17,066 nt of DNA, from assembly GCA_943329105.2 (NCBI GenBank), contig CALQCP020000022.1, forward strand, positions 1 through 17,066. The letters run 5' to 3'. The translations under genes were made by a program, and so were the position numbers. Under the pieces are notes generated by a model. That model saw nothing but the letters and a program-made list of their open reading frames with translations. It was not told the origin of the DNA and did not search any database. The stretch is from Chitinophaga pinensis (GTDB taxonomy: Bacteria; Planctomycetota; Phycisphaerae; Phycisphaerales; SM1A02). Shown in pieces: positions 1-7,413 of the stretch (positions are counted from its first letter, which is position 1; each line of letters begins with the position of its first letter).

Positions 1-67
1 GAGATGCGCGGCGTGGCACGGCGTGGTGACATAAGTAGGGTCCAGCGTCAGGCGCGCGGCGCCAGCG
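1..67. other. Left-edge region downstream of malQ
   Basis: This short stretch follows the malQ stop codon on the minus strand. It holds a small GC-rich inverted repeat (GGCGC-GCG-GCGCC, 51-63) and a 9-base direct repeat CCAGCGTCA (42-50 and 62-70, the second copy reaching into the malQ stop). The hairpin has no T-rich tail, so I do not call it a terminator. I see no gene here. Confidence 0.4.
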
Positions 68-1534
68 TCACACGCGGGCGGTCGCAAACGCCGAATGACG
101 CATCGTAGTGGTATTGAGCCCACGGAGGGCATCCGGGGCCATGCGCCAGCACCACTGTTTGGTGCCCTTTCCGGGCACGTTCATACGGGCGGAACGGTCC
201 AGCCCCAGGTGGTCCTGCATGGCCACGATCGCCGTGCGCGCCGGGCTCTGCAGCGTGGCTTGCACCATGGAATGAGCCAGCGTCTCGCGCGCGTGCCGGA
301 CCGATGCCGCGCCCACGTACGAGGCGTAACGGGCACGGGCTTCCGCGGGGAGCGATCGCCACCAGCCGACCGTGGTGTCGTTGTCATGCGTACCGGGGTA
401 CGCAACGCAGTCGAGCGGGTGCAGGCACGGAAGGTCGGTGCTTGCCGGACCGTAGAAGGCGTTGTGCACAAGCTTCATGCCGGGGAGACCAAACCGCTCG
501 CGCAGCGCTGTGACGGCGGGCGTCACGGCGCCAAGGTCCTCGGCAACTAGTGGCAATCGACCGCACGCACGCTCAAGGGCCGTGAGCAGTTCCGCGCCAG
601 GCGTTGGACGCCAGGTGCCGTGACGCGCCGTGCGTGCCGTGCCGGAAATTTCATACGCGTGAACGAATCCGACAAAGTGATCGATGCGCAGCGCGTCAAA
701 GCGCGCGAGGCTGGCTTCAATGCGCGCAATCCACCACGCGAATCCGGTACGACGATGCTCGCTCCATCGGTAGTGCGGATGACCCCACAATTGGCCCGTG
801 GTGCTGAAACAATCGGGCGGAACTCCAGTCACCACTTCGGGGCGACCGCTTCGGTCGAGGCGGAACAGGCGCGGATTGTCTTGAACGTCAGCGGAATCAA
901 GGGGGACAAAGATCGGGACATCGCCCAACAAGAGAACATTCAATGCCGCACAGCGCGCACGTAGAAGGTTCCACTGCCGCTGAAACTCCCATTGCACCCA
1001 GATGTGGTACGTGGGGTCCGGTGATGCGCCGCGCTGCGACATGGCAAAGCGGCACCATCCAGGGAGCCACGAAGCATGCTGGCGCTCAAAGGCACGCAGT
1101 GCAGCCGGCACGCCACGAGTCTTCCGGCGTTGTGCTTGGTAGGCAGCACGTAATCGCGGTTCCTTGAAGCGTCGCGCGGCGGTCCAATTCACTGGACCAG
1201 CGGCACTCACCATGGGTTCGCCGCGGGATGGGCGCAGCGATGCCCGCGAGAGAAGTCCTTCCTCTACAAGGAGCTCCAAGCTAATGAAGAGCGGCTCGCC
1301 AGCAAAACTGGATGTACTGGCGTACGGCGAGTTGCCGGCACCCACTGGACCCACCGGAAGCATTTGCCAGACCGACTGCCCTGCTGCTGCGCACCAACGC
1401 GCAAATTCATGAGCCGCTGGACCAAGGTCGCCAACTCCGTGCGGCGCTGGCAGCGATGAAAGATGCAAGAGCGTGCCAGCGCGACGCCGCGCGAAGATGG
1501 CGGGAATGGCGGAATGACTCGTGCGCGGCTTCAT
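68..1534 (-). CDS. malQ: 4-alpha-glucanotransferase (amylomaltase, GH77)
   Basis: MalQ transfers alpha-1,4-glucan segments between maltooligosaccharides in the cytoplasm, releasing glucose and longer chains for phosphorylase. The 488-residue protein is of normal length for the short bacterial form. GH77 landmarks are visible: GTLLHLSSLP (20-29), GNSPYAS (67-73), the GDVPIFV loop (204-210), GVPPDCFS with TGQLWG (237-251), the nucleophile motif RIDHF (Asp285), the acid/base in VAEDLG (Glu332), GTHDND (Asp384) and NVPGKG near the end. The frame is open to 1666, but that part overlaps the upstream amylase gene. The ATG at 1534 lies 10 bases after the amylase stop and gives the expected N-terminus, so I chose it. 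Amylase and malQ form a two-gene operon. The short gap has no clear Shine-Dalgarno sequence. No signal peptide is seen, consistent with cytoplasmic action. Family assignment is firm. Confidence 0.95.
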   Translation of the reverse strand: MKPRTSHSAIPAIFARRRAGTLLHLSSLPAPHGVGDLGPAAHEFARWCAAAGQSVWQMLPVGPVGAGNSPYASTSSFAGEPLFISLELLVEEGLLSRASLRPSRGEPMVSAAGPVNWTAARRFKEPRLRAAYQAQRRKTRGVPAALRAFERQHASWLPGWCRFAMSQRGASPDPTYHIWVQWEFQRQWNLLRARCAALNVLLLGDVPIFVPLDSADVQDNPRLFRLDRSGRPEVVTGVPPDCFSTTGQLWGHPHYRWSEHRRTGFAWWIARIEASLARFDALRIDHFVGFVHAYEISGTARTARHGTWRPTPGAELLTALERACGRLPLVAEDLGAVTPAVTALRERFGLPGMKLVHNAFYGPASTDLPCLHPLDCVAYPGTHDNDTTVGWWRSLPAEARARYASYVGAASVRHARETLAHSMVQATLQSPARTAIVAMQDHLGLDRSARMNVPGKGTKQWCWRMAPDALRGLNTTTMRHSAFATARV

Positions 1535-1544
1535 GCTGAAATAC

Positions 1545-4094
1545 TCACTTGATGCGTCGGTGCCAGACACGGCCGCCGACAAGGGGAATAGTGGCAGAGA
1601 CCATTCCGTTGTCCGCGAATCCTGGCGTTCCGAAGACGTCCTCCCAACCATCGCCCAGGTCTGCAAATGAGACGGTGGCTGGTCGATCAGATGCGTTCAC
1701 TGCCACCAACAACTCTTCGCCATGCCCGGCACGCACAAAGGCCCAGACGTCTTGCGCGTCGTCGGTGCGGACCGTGCGGAACGTTCCAGTGCGCAACGCA
1801 GGGTGCGCGTTACGCAAAGCGATCACGGTTCGGTAATGGTCCAGGAGCGCACTATCAACTGATTGTTGCGGATCCTGATAGACGCCAAGGTCATCCCACA
1901 CCATTGGCTTGCGGTTGTTGGGGTCGTTGGAGCCCCACATGCCAACTTCATCACCGAAGTAAATCATCGGTGCACCAACGTAGGTCATCTGCACAAGCGC
2001 CATCAAGCGCTGCTTGGCATAATCTGCGGGACCGGGCTTGCTGGCGTCGTACGGATCGCCTTCCTGCTCGCGGTTCTTCTGGTTGTAGATGCGATCGGGA
2101 TTCTTTGCCATGCTCGACACGCGGTCGGTGTCATGGCTGTCCACTAAGTTCATCATTGCGTAGGTGCATTCAGCGGGGTAAGCCAAGCGCAGTTCCGCAA
2201 GCGAACGGTCCATCTCTGTGGGCGTGATCTTGTTGGTGCGATCGATGACCCATCGCACCAGTGGCTTTGCAAACTCGTAGTTCATGACGGCATCGAATGC
2301 TTTGCCGTCCAGCCATTGATCCGCGCGCTCCCAGATTTCACCGGCGATGTACGCATCCGGATTGATGCTCCGAACGTGCTTGCACCACTCGTGCCAGAAT
2401 GGCAGCGGAACTTCGTTGGGAACATCAAGGCGCCAACCATCAACGCCGTCGCTTGGATCACCGTCCCCATCCGGGTCCATCCAGCGCCGAGTGATTTCAA
2501 AGAGATGCTTGCGGACTGATTCCGCGGCGAGACCATGCTCCGGATCCTTACGAAATACAGGTAATTCACTGAAGCCCCACCACGCTTCATACTTGAATGG
2601 ATCCCAACTGGTGATGTCAAACCAACTGGCAAATGTGCTGTCCGTGCCGTTGCGCTTCACGTCTTGGAATGCCGGATGATCCGTGCCGCAGTGATTGAAC
2701 ACGCCGTCGATGATGATGCGAAATCCCATTCCTTTGGCTTCGCGAATGAAGTCTAAGAATGCTTTGTCCGTGGGCGTGAACGTCCACGTTGCCAGATCCA
2801 GGATGTCTTCCTTCGCAGCGGCTGGCGCGTAATCGCCCTTGGTGCCAAAGTGTTCGTCTACGTGAATGTAGTTAGTGGTGTTGTATTTATGCGGAGTGCT
2901 GGCCTGAAACATCGGCATCAGATACAGCGCATTCACACCAAGCGAACGGAGGTACGGAAGCTTGGCGCGCAGGCCAGCGATATCGCCGCCACCCGATCGA
3001 CCAAAGACAAAGTGCTTGTAGAAGGTCTGGCCGTCATTGCCTTCGGCGCCAAATGATTTGTACCAATCGTGTGTCCACGGGATGGTGCCTTTGGGATCGT
3101 TGCTGGAATCACCGTTACGAAATCGGTCCACCATGACTTGGTACCAGACCGCATCTTTGGCCCATGCCGGAGTGCGGAGAGGCGAGGCGGACGTGGTATC
3201 GAGGGAATAGATATGGGGATCACTCACAGACAATTGACCATCCTTTGCTACGAACGTGTACGCGATTGTGCGGTTGCCTGTCAGGGGTAGTACCGCATCC
3301 CAGATATCGAACGGCCCACGGGTGCCAACGTAAGCCATCGGGAAGTGACCCGTGGCTACAGCGGTGGTAGTGGTGACAGCGGGGGTCGCGGCGGCAGCCT
3401 CAGGGATCCCTGGCGCAGCGGGCGCTGTTGGGGCGGGCGATCTCCAATACAAGTCCACATGCTCGACATCACCGCGGAGCGTTCGGGCGCGCACATGCCA
3501 CGCGTCGGCCACGCGCTCGCGGTCCGAGGGGAGATTGGGACTGTGTCGGAACGCAGCACCCTCCACGACACCGTCGCCGCGGCGCGCGAGTGAAGGATCG
3601 AGCGCCACTTCCGGCCCGAGGTCGATGACGGAGTTCTTTCCGCTGTTGCCGTCGTCCGTGCCGCGTGGATTCGCGGGATCGGCAATCCAACGAGTGCCAT
3701 CCAGAATGAACTTGTAGCGACGCGTTCCGGGGGGAATATCAATGATCGCCGAAAAGCTGCCGTCGGAGGCGCGTGTCATGGCGGCCGCTTGCCCCTGCCA
3801 ACCGGTGAAGTCTCCAGCAACGGCGACTGACTGTGCATTGACCGCGTGCGCGGCATCGAGGGTGAACGTCACTCGCCAACGACCGTCCGCAAGCAGCTCG
3901 GCACGCATACTTGGCGGAATGCGGCTGTCCGCTTGACTGCCTGACGCTGCGGCGGGCGGAAATGCCGGGGGAAACACGACCTCGGCTGCACCGGCGCCAC
4001 CCGTTATGCCCGTCACGGTGCATGCCAACAGCACCGGGAGCAGTGCTGCGCGCGTGACGGGTGCCGATCGTGTGGTTGCTATTCTTTGTTTCAT
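1545..4094 (-). CDS. Exported GH13 alpha-amylase / neopullulanase-like enzyme with N-terminal glycogen-binding-type domain
   Basis: This is an 849-residue glycoside hydrolase likely to cut starch, pullulan or maltodextrins outside the cytoplasm. Residues 1-37 look like a signal peptide (basic start, hydrophobic core around 17-28, AGAA near the cleavage site). Residues 70-160 resemble an AMPK/CBM48-type starch-binding fold (VAVAGDFTGW, RRYKFILDG). Residues 195-300 form a second beta-rich domain interrupted by a Pro/Ala/Thr linker (218-250). The GH13 barrel begins near WAKDAVWYQVMVDRF (311-325). Region I is DGVFNH (463-468), region II DGWRLDV with nucleophile Asp557, region III AGEIWE with acid/base Glu586, region IV DSHDTD with Asp655. 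The motif style fits the cyclomaltodextrinase/neopullulanase group (GH13_20-like). A DPDGDGD loop (540-546) could bind calcium. Start: the ATG at 4094 sits just before the signal peptide; an in-frame ATG at 4109 is also possible. It heads an operon with malQ. Confidence 0.93.
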   Translation of the reverse strand: MKQRIATTRSAPVTRAALLPVLLACTVTGITGGAGAAEVVFPPAFPPAAASGSQADSRIPPSMRAELLADGRWRVTFTLDAAHAVNAQSVAVAGDFTGWQGQAAAMTRASDGSFSAIIDIPPGTRRYKFILDGTRWIADPANPRGTDDGNSGKNSVIDLGPEVALDPSLARRGDGVVEGAAFRHSPNLPSDRERVADAWHVRARTLRGDVEHVDLYWRSPAPTAPAAPGIPEAAAATPAVTTTTAVATGHFPMAYVGTRGPFDIWDAVLPLTGNRTIAYTFVAKDGQLSVSDPHIYSLDTTSASPLRTPAWAKDAVWYQVMVDRFRNGDSSNDPKGTIPWTHDWYKSFGAEGNDGQTFYKHFVFGRSGGGDIAGLRAKLPYLRSLGVNALYLMPMFQASTPHKYNTTNYIHVDEHFGTKGDYAPAAAKEDILDLATWTFTPTDKAFLDFIREAKGMGFRIIIDGVFNHCGTDHPAFQDVKRNGTDSTFASWFDITSWDPFKYEAWWGFSELPVFRKDPEHGLAAESVRKHLFEITRRWMDPDGDGDPSDGVDGWRLDVPNEVPLPFWHEWCKHVRSINPDAYIAGEIWERADQWLDGKAFDAVMNYEFAKPLVRWVIDRTNKITPTEMDRSLAELRLAYPAECTYAMMNLVDSHDTDRVSSMAKNPDRIYNQKNREQEGDPYDASKPGPADYAKQRLMALVQMTYVGAPMIYFGDEVGMWGSNDPNNRKPMVWDDLGVYQDPQQSVDSALLDHYRTVIALRNAHPALRTGTFRTVRTDDAQDVWAFVRAGHGEELLVAVNASDRPATVSFADLGDGWEDVFGTPGFADNGMVSATIPLVGGRVWHRRIK

Positions 4095-4106
4095 GGCGCG
4101 TGACGG
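4050..4106. promoter_or_regulatory. Divergent start region with 11-bp direct repeat
   Basis: The minus-strand amylase ATG (4094-4092) and the plus-strand transporter ATG (4093-4095) share the tetranucleotide CATG. An exact 11-base direct repeat, GCGCGTGACGG, flanks the two starts at 4050-4060 and 4096-4106. An inverted copy of its core (CCGTCACG) lies at 4010-4017. These may be operator half-sites for a regulator of both arms, but this is inference. No regulator gene is present in the window. Confidence 0.35.
4080..4085 (+). promoter_or_regulatory. Putative -10 element (TATTCT), leaderless type
   Basis: TATTCT ends 7 bases before the ATG at 4093. There is no Shine-Dalgarno sequence. The spacing would place the transcription start at or next to the A of ATG. 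No convincing -35 hexamer is seen. It lies inside the signal-peptide codons of the divergent amylase gene. Confidence 0.45.
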
Positions 4107-6501
4107 CATCGCGGTGAATGTGTCAAGGATAGTTGGAATCACCGTGCGCTGGACGCTCGGAGTGGCCGCCGTTGCACTGGTTGTTTGGGCGTTTGCGCGC
4201 GTTGGCTGGCGCGAACTGGCACGCTCGCGCACCGATGCGGGTGGCACCACGTTGACCGTATTGCATTGGTCGGGCGAAGGCGGACCGGAGGAAGACGACA
4301 TTGTGGAGTCGAGCCTGCGCGCCTTTGAGGCTGCCAATCCCGGGCTGCACGTCAAGCGGATCAATCCGGGTGACGCCGGCAGTTTCTATACGAAATTACA
4401 AACGATGATGGCCGCGGGCGAACCGCCGGACATCTTCTACGTTGGCAATGAGCGAATCCCCAGCTTTGCAGCACTTGGACTGATGGAGCCGCTGGACCGC
4501 TTCGTGGCTGCAGATACCGCGTCAACGGAGCCGGGCGCACTGAAGATCGCTGACCTCTATCCGCAAGTGGTTGATGCATTCCGCTACGACGGCAACACTG
4601 CCGGGCACGGCACGCTGTGGGGCATTCCCAAAGACTTCACAACGGTTGGTTTTTATTACAACAAGGACTTGTTTCGGAAGGCGGGCGTGCCGCTTCCGAA
4701 GGACGATTGGACATGGGATGACTTCATCGCCACCGCCCGCGCCATCGGTGCAGCAAAGGACGATGCCGGCGAGCATTTCACTGGCGCGGAATTCGTGACG
4801 TGGCCCGCCATGGTGCGCGCCTATCTGTTCACTGAAGGGCGCGATGTGGTGGGCGCGACGTTCGATGATGTGACCATCACGGATCCAAAGGCCATGGCCG
4901 CACTGGAACGACTGCGCGCGTGGCGCCATGATGAGGAACACGCACTCACTAGTGGTCGAAGCAAAATCGCCACGGGCTCTGCCGTATTTAGCACTGGTCG
5001 CGTTGGAATGGCGGGGCCGTTTGGGCGTTGGGTTGTGCCGGAATACCGGCGAATTCAGGCCTTTGACTGGGACTTTGCTCCGCTTCCGCGCGGCAGCGAA
5101 CGAGCCAACATCATCCTGACGGTTTCGTGGAGCATTTCCGCGCAATCGAAACACAAAGATGACGCGTGGAAGTTGGTGCGCTGGCTGACGAACGTCGAAG
5201 GTCAGAAGGCGCAGGCTCGGCTTGGGTTGGCTATTCCATCCAATCGCGCGGCGGCGGAGAGCGATGCATTCATCGATCAGGCCAAGCCAGCAAATGACCG
5301 GGGCTTCCTTGATGCGATTCCAACTTCGAAGGTCATCAACTGGCCACCCAATGCAAAGTTTGAGCAACTGCTGGGAACAAATCTTGATGAGGGTCTGAAG
5401 ACTGGCAACAAGCCGCTGCCCGAGGCGGTGGCTGCCTTTGAAACGCTCTGGAAACAAGAGCGAGACAGTCCACTTGGGCGCGGTGGCTTTCCAGCGATGC
5501 CTTGGCGCATGCTGACCACCATCATCATTGCAATCACCGCTGCTGGTGCGGCCGCCGTCGTACTGTGGTTCCGCAAGCGCCCCCTGCCCCGCCATGAAGC
5601 GCGTGAAGAACGCGCGGGGTTCCTGTTTGCATCACCATGGATCATTGGATTTGCAGTGTTTATGGCATTCCCAGTGGTGCTCTCACTGCTCCTGTCCTTC
5701 ACAAGTTGGCGTGGACTGGCCACGCTTTCCGAGGCGAAGTGGGTGGGGGTTGGCAACTATCAGCAATTGCTGCTTGAAGATTCGCGCTTCAAGACCAGCG
5801 TGGCGGTAACTCTCTATTACGTCCTGGTTGCAGTGCCACTTGGACAATTGCTGGCGCTTGGCGCTGCGCTTCTCATGAATCAGAAGGTGCGCGGCATTCC
5901 GTTCTTCCGCGCGGCGTGGTACTTGCCAAGTGTGCTTGCGGGTGTCGGCGTCGCGGTGTTGTGGCGCTGGGTGTTCGATTCCGATGCTGGCTTGATGAAT
6001 TCCGTACTCGCGCCGATCCTCTCGCCGTTTGGGCTTGCGCCGCCGCATTGGTTTGGGGCGGACGCCAAGACCTGGGGCGCACCCGCGTTTGCAATCATGA
6101 GCGCGTGGTTTGTTGGTGGATCAATGATGATCTACTTGGCAGGGTTACAAGGTATTCCTGATGAACTCAATGAAGCAGCCGAAGTGGATGGCGTTAGCAG
6201 GGTGCGCCGCTTTGTAGGAATCACGTTGCCCATGCTTGGGCCGGTGATTCTGTTCAACGTGCTGATGGCGGTGATCGGTAGCTTCCAAGTGTTTACGCAG
6301 GCGTTCGTGATGACTGGCGGTGAGCCTGGTGACCTGACTCGTTTCTATGTGCTCTACCTCTATAACCAGGGCTTCGAGTACTACGAAATGGGCTACGCAT
6401 CCGCGATGGCGTGGATACTTCTTGCGGTCGTGCTGGTGGTCACCGTGGTGATCCTGCGCTCAAGTGCGCGACACATCTACTACGAGGCGCTTAAGAAATA
6501 A
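4093..6501 (+). CDS. ABC sugar transporter: substrate-binding protein fused to MalF-type permease
   Basis: This 802-residue protein joins two importer parts that are normally separate. Residues 17-36 form an N-terminal membrane anchor. Residues 53-455 are a family 1 extracellular solute-binding protein (LTVLHWSGEG, AAGEPPDIFYVGNE, LWGIPKD, YYNKDLFRKAG). Residues 472-493 are a second membrane helix leading to a basic cytoplasmic stretch. Residues 510-790 are a MalF-type permease with about six helices and the ATPase-docking EAA loop (EAAEVDG, then ITLP, 694-713). The topology is consistent: the binding domain would sit outside the cytoplasm, tethered on both sides, with no lipobox or cleavable signal. 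A maltodextrin substrate is inferred from the neighbours. Start: ATG 4093; GTG codons at 4114, 4120 and 4144 are alternatives that would uncouple it from the amylase start. The next gene begins 2 bases after the stop. Confidence 0.92.
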   Translation: MARDGIAVNVSRIVGITVRWTLGVAAVALVVWAFARVGWRELARSRTDAGGTTLTVLHWSGEGGPEEDDIVESSLRAFEAANPGLHVKRINPGDAGSFYTKLQTMMAAGEPPDIFYVGNERIPSFAALGLMEPLDRFVAADTASTEPGALKIADLYPQVVDAFRYDGNTAGHGTLWGIPKDFTTVGFYYNKDLFRKAGVPLPKDDWTWDDFIATARAIGAAKDDAGEHFTGAEFVTWPAMVRAYLFTEGRDVVGATFDDVTITDPKAMAALERLRAWRHDEEHALTSGRSKIATGSAVFSTGRVGMAGPFGRWVVPEYRRIQAFDWDFAPLPRGSERANIILTVSWSISAQSKHKDDAWKLVRWLTNVEGQKAQARLGLAIPSNRAAAESDAFIDQAKPANDRGFLDAIPTSKVINWPPNAKFEQLLGTNLDEGLKTGNKPLPEAVAAFETLWKQERDSPLGRGGFPAMPWRMLTTIIIAITAAGAAAVVLWFRKRPLPRHEAREERAGFLFASPWIIGFAVFMAFPVVLSLLLSFTSWRGLATLSEAKWVGVGNYQQLLLEDSRFKTSVAVTLYYVLVAVPLGQLLALGAALLMNQKVRGIPFFRAAWYLPSVLAGVGVAVLWRWVFDSDAGLMNSVLAPILSPFGLAPPHWFGADAKTWGAPAFAIMSAWFVGGSMMIYLAGLQGIPDELNEAAEVDGVSRVRRFVGITLPMLGPVILFNVLMAVIGSFQVFTQAFVMTGGEPGDLTRFYVLYLYNQGFEYYEMGYASAMAWILLAVVLVVTVVILRSSARHIYYEALKK

Positions 6502-6503
6502 TC

Positions 6504-7367
6504 ATGCGCAGTCGCACAGGAAAAGCTCTGATTTACACGCTGCTCATCGCAGGGACAGTGACGTTCTTGTTCCCGTTGTGGTGGATGGTGGCGGTCAGCC
6601 TGATGACACCCGAAGCGGCGCAGGCAGCCACGGTGCGCGGCGGATTGGCGGCACTCGTTCCAACTGATCCGCAGTGGCACAACTACCCGGATGCATTGAT
6701 GCAGATGGGCAGCGTGCGTTGGACTGGATTTCTGGATGCGCTTGCGAATAGTGTCGTGGTGACCGTGGTGGCCACCGCCGGGACGGCACTGAGTTCAAGC
6801 CTGGTTGGTATGGCGTTTGCGCGCATGCGCTTCCGAGGGAGTCGACCGATGTTCTTGGTGATGCTCGGCACCATGATGTTGCCCGCGCAAGTCACCATGA
6901 TTCCGCTCTTCATCTTGTTCCGCAACTTGGGATGGATTGACACCTTCCTTCCGCTGGTGGTGCCGGCGTTCTTTGGAAACGCATTCTTCATCTTCATGTA
7001 TCGGCAGTTCATTGCGCAGATTCCGGAGGCGCTCCTGGAAGCCGCGCGACTTGATGGCCAAGGGTGGTTTGGGATCTGGTGGCACGTGATTCTGCCGCTC
7101 ACCCGGCCGGTAACCGCCATCACTGCGGTCTTCACATTCATCTTCACATGGAACGACTTCTTGGCGCCGCTCATCTATCTGCAAAGCGACGACCAAGCAA
7201 CGCTGAGCGTGGCGTTGAACTCGTTCCGAAATCAATACGGTGGCATCACCAAAGTGAACTTACTAATGGCCGCAAGCCTGACCACCATGGTGCCGTGCAT
7301 CTTGCTGTTCTTGGCTGCGCAAAAGCAATTTATTGAAGGTCTCGGTAAAGGTGCGGTGAAGGGCTGA
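6504..7367 (+). CDS. ABC sugar transporter permease, MalG-type
   Basis: This 287-residue inner-membrane protein is the second permease half of the importer and would pair with the permease part of the upstream fusion. It has about six hydrophobic helices (8-32, 80-104, 115-139, 145-168, 203-225, 252-272) and a clear EAA loop: EALLEAARLDGQGWFGIWW followed by ILPL (175-199), which docks onto the ATPase. The ATG lies 2 bases after the stop of the upstream gene (TAA-TC-ATG), so translation is probably coupled. Length and order match MalG/CUT1 permeases. It is followed by a 46-base gap with alternative hairpins and then the ATPase gene. The substrate, most likely maltooligosaccharides, is inferred from the flanking amylase and malQ. 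Confidence 0.93.
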   Translation: MRSRTGKALIYTLLIAGTVTFLFPLWWMVAVSLMTPEAAQAATVRGGLAALVPTDPQWHNYPDALMQMGSVRWTGFLDALANSVVVTVVATAGTALSSSLVGMAFARMRFRGSRPMFLVMLGTMMLPAQVTMIPLFILFRNLGWIDTFLPLVVPAFFGNAFFIFMYRQFIAQIPEALLEAARLDGQGWFGIWWHVILPLTRPVTAITAVFTFIFTWNDFLAPLIYLQSDDQATLSVALNSFRNQYGGITKVNLLMAASLTTMVPCILLFLAAQKQFIEGLGKGAVKG

Positions 7368-7395
7368 CGGGCTGGAAAGTCAGCGGCATGCTGAC
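7363..7395 (+). other. Intercistronic alternative hairpins between permease and ATPase genes
   Basis: GCTGAC (7363-7368, containing the TGA stop of the permease gene), GTCAGC (7379-7384) and GCTGAC (7390-7395) form a three-segment set. The middle segment can pair with either neighbour, giving two mutually exclusive 6-bp stems. No T-tract follows, so this is not a standard terminator. It may affect RNA processing or the relative expression of the ATPase. Confidence 0.45.
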
Positions 7396-7402
7396 GATTT
7401 GC

Positions 7403-7408
7403 GAAGGA
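7403..7408 (+). promoter_or_regulatory. Shine-Dalgarno sequence of the ATPase gene
   Basis: GAAGGA lies 5 bases before the ATG at 7414. It fixes the start over an in-frame upstream alternative at 7399. It also shows that the organism uses Shine-Dalgarno initiation for internal operon genes. Confidence 0.7.
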
Positions 7409-7413
7409 AACAC

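Noticed and set aside
42..70. Direct repeat CCAGCGTCA, 20 bases apart, at the malQ stop.
   Set aside because: Only two short copies, one inside coding sequence, with no sign of an array or mobile element.
4121..4126. A perfect TTGACA on the minus strand upstream of the amylase start.
   Set aside because: No -10-like hexamer is found 16-18 bases downstream, so it does not make a standard promoter.
4522..5595. A 357-codon open frame on the minus strand antisense to the transporter fusion.
   Set aside because: It lies wholly inside a well-supported gene, shows no recognisable domain, and its composition (Arg, His, Cys rich) is that of a shadow frame in GC-rich DNA.
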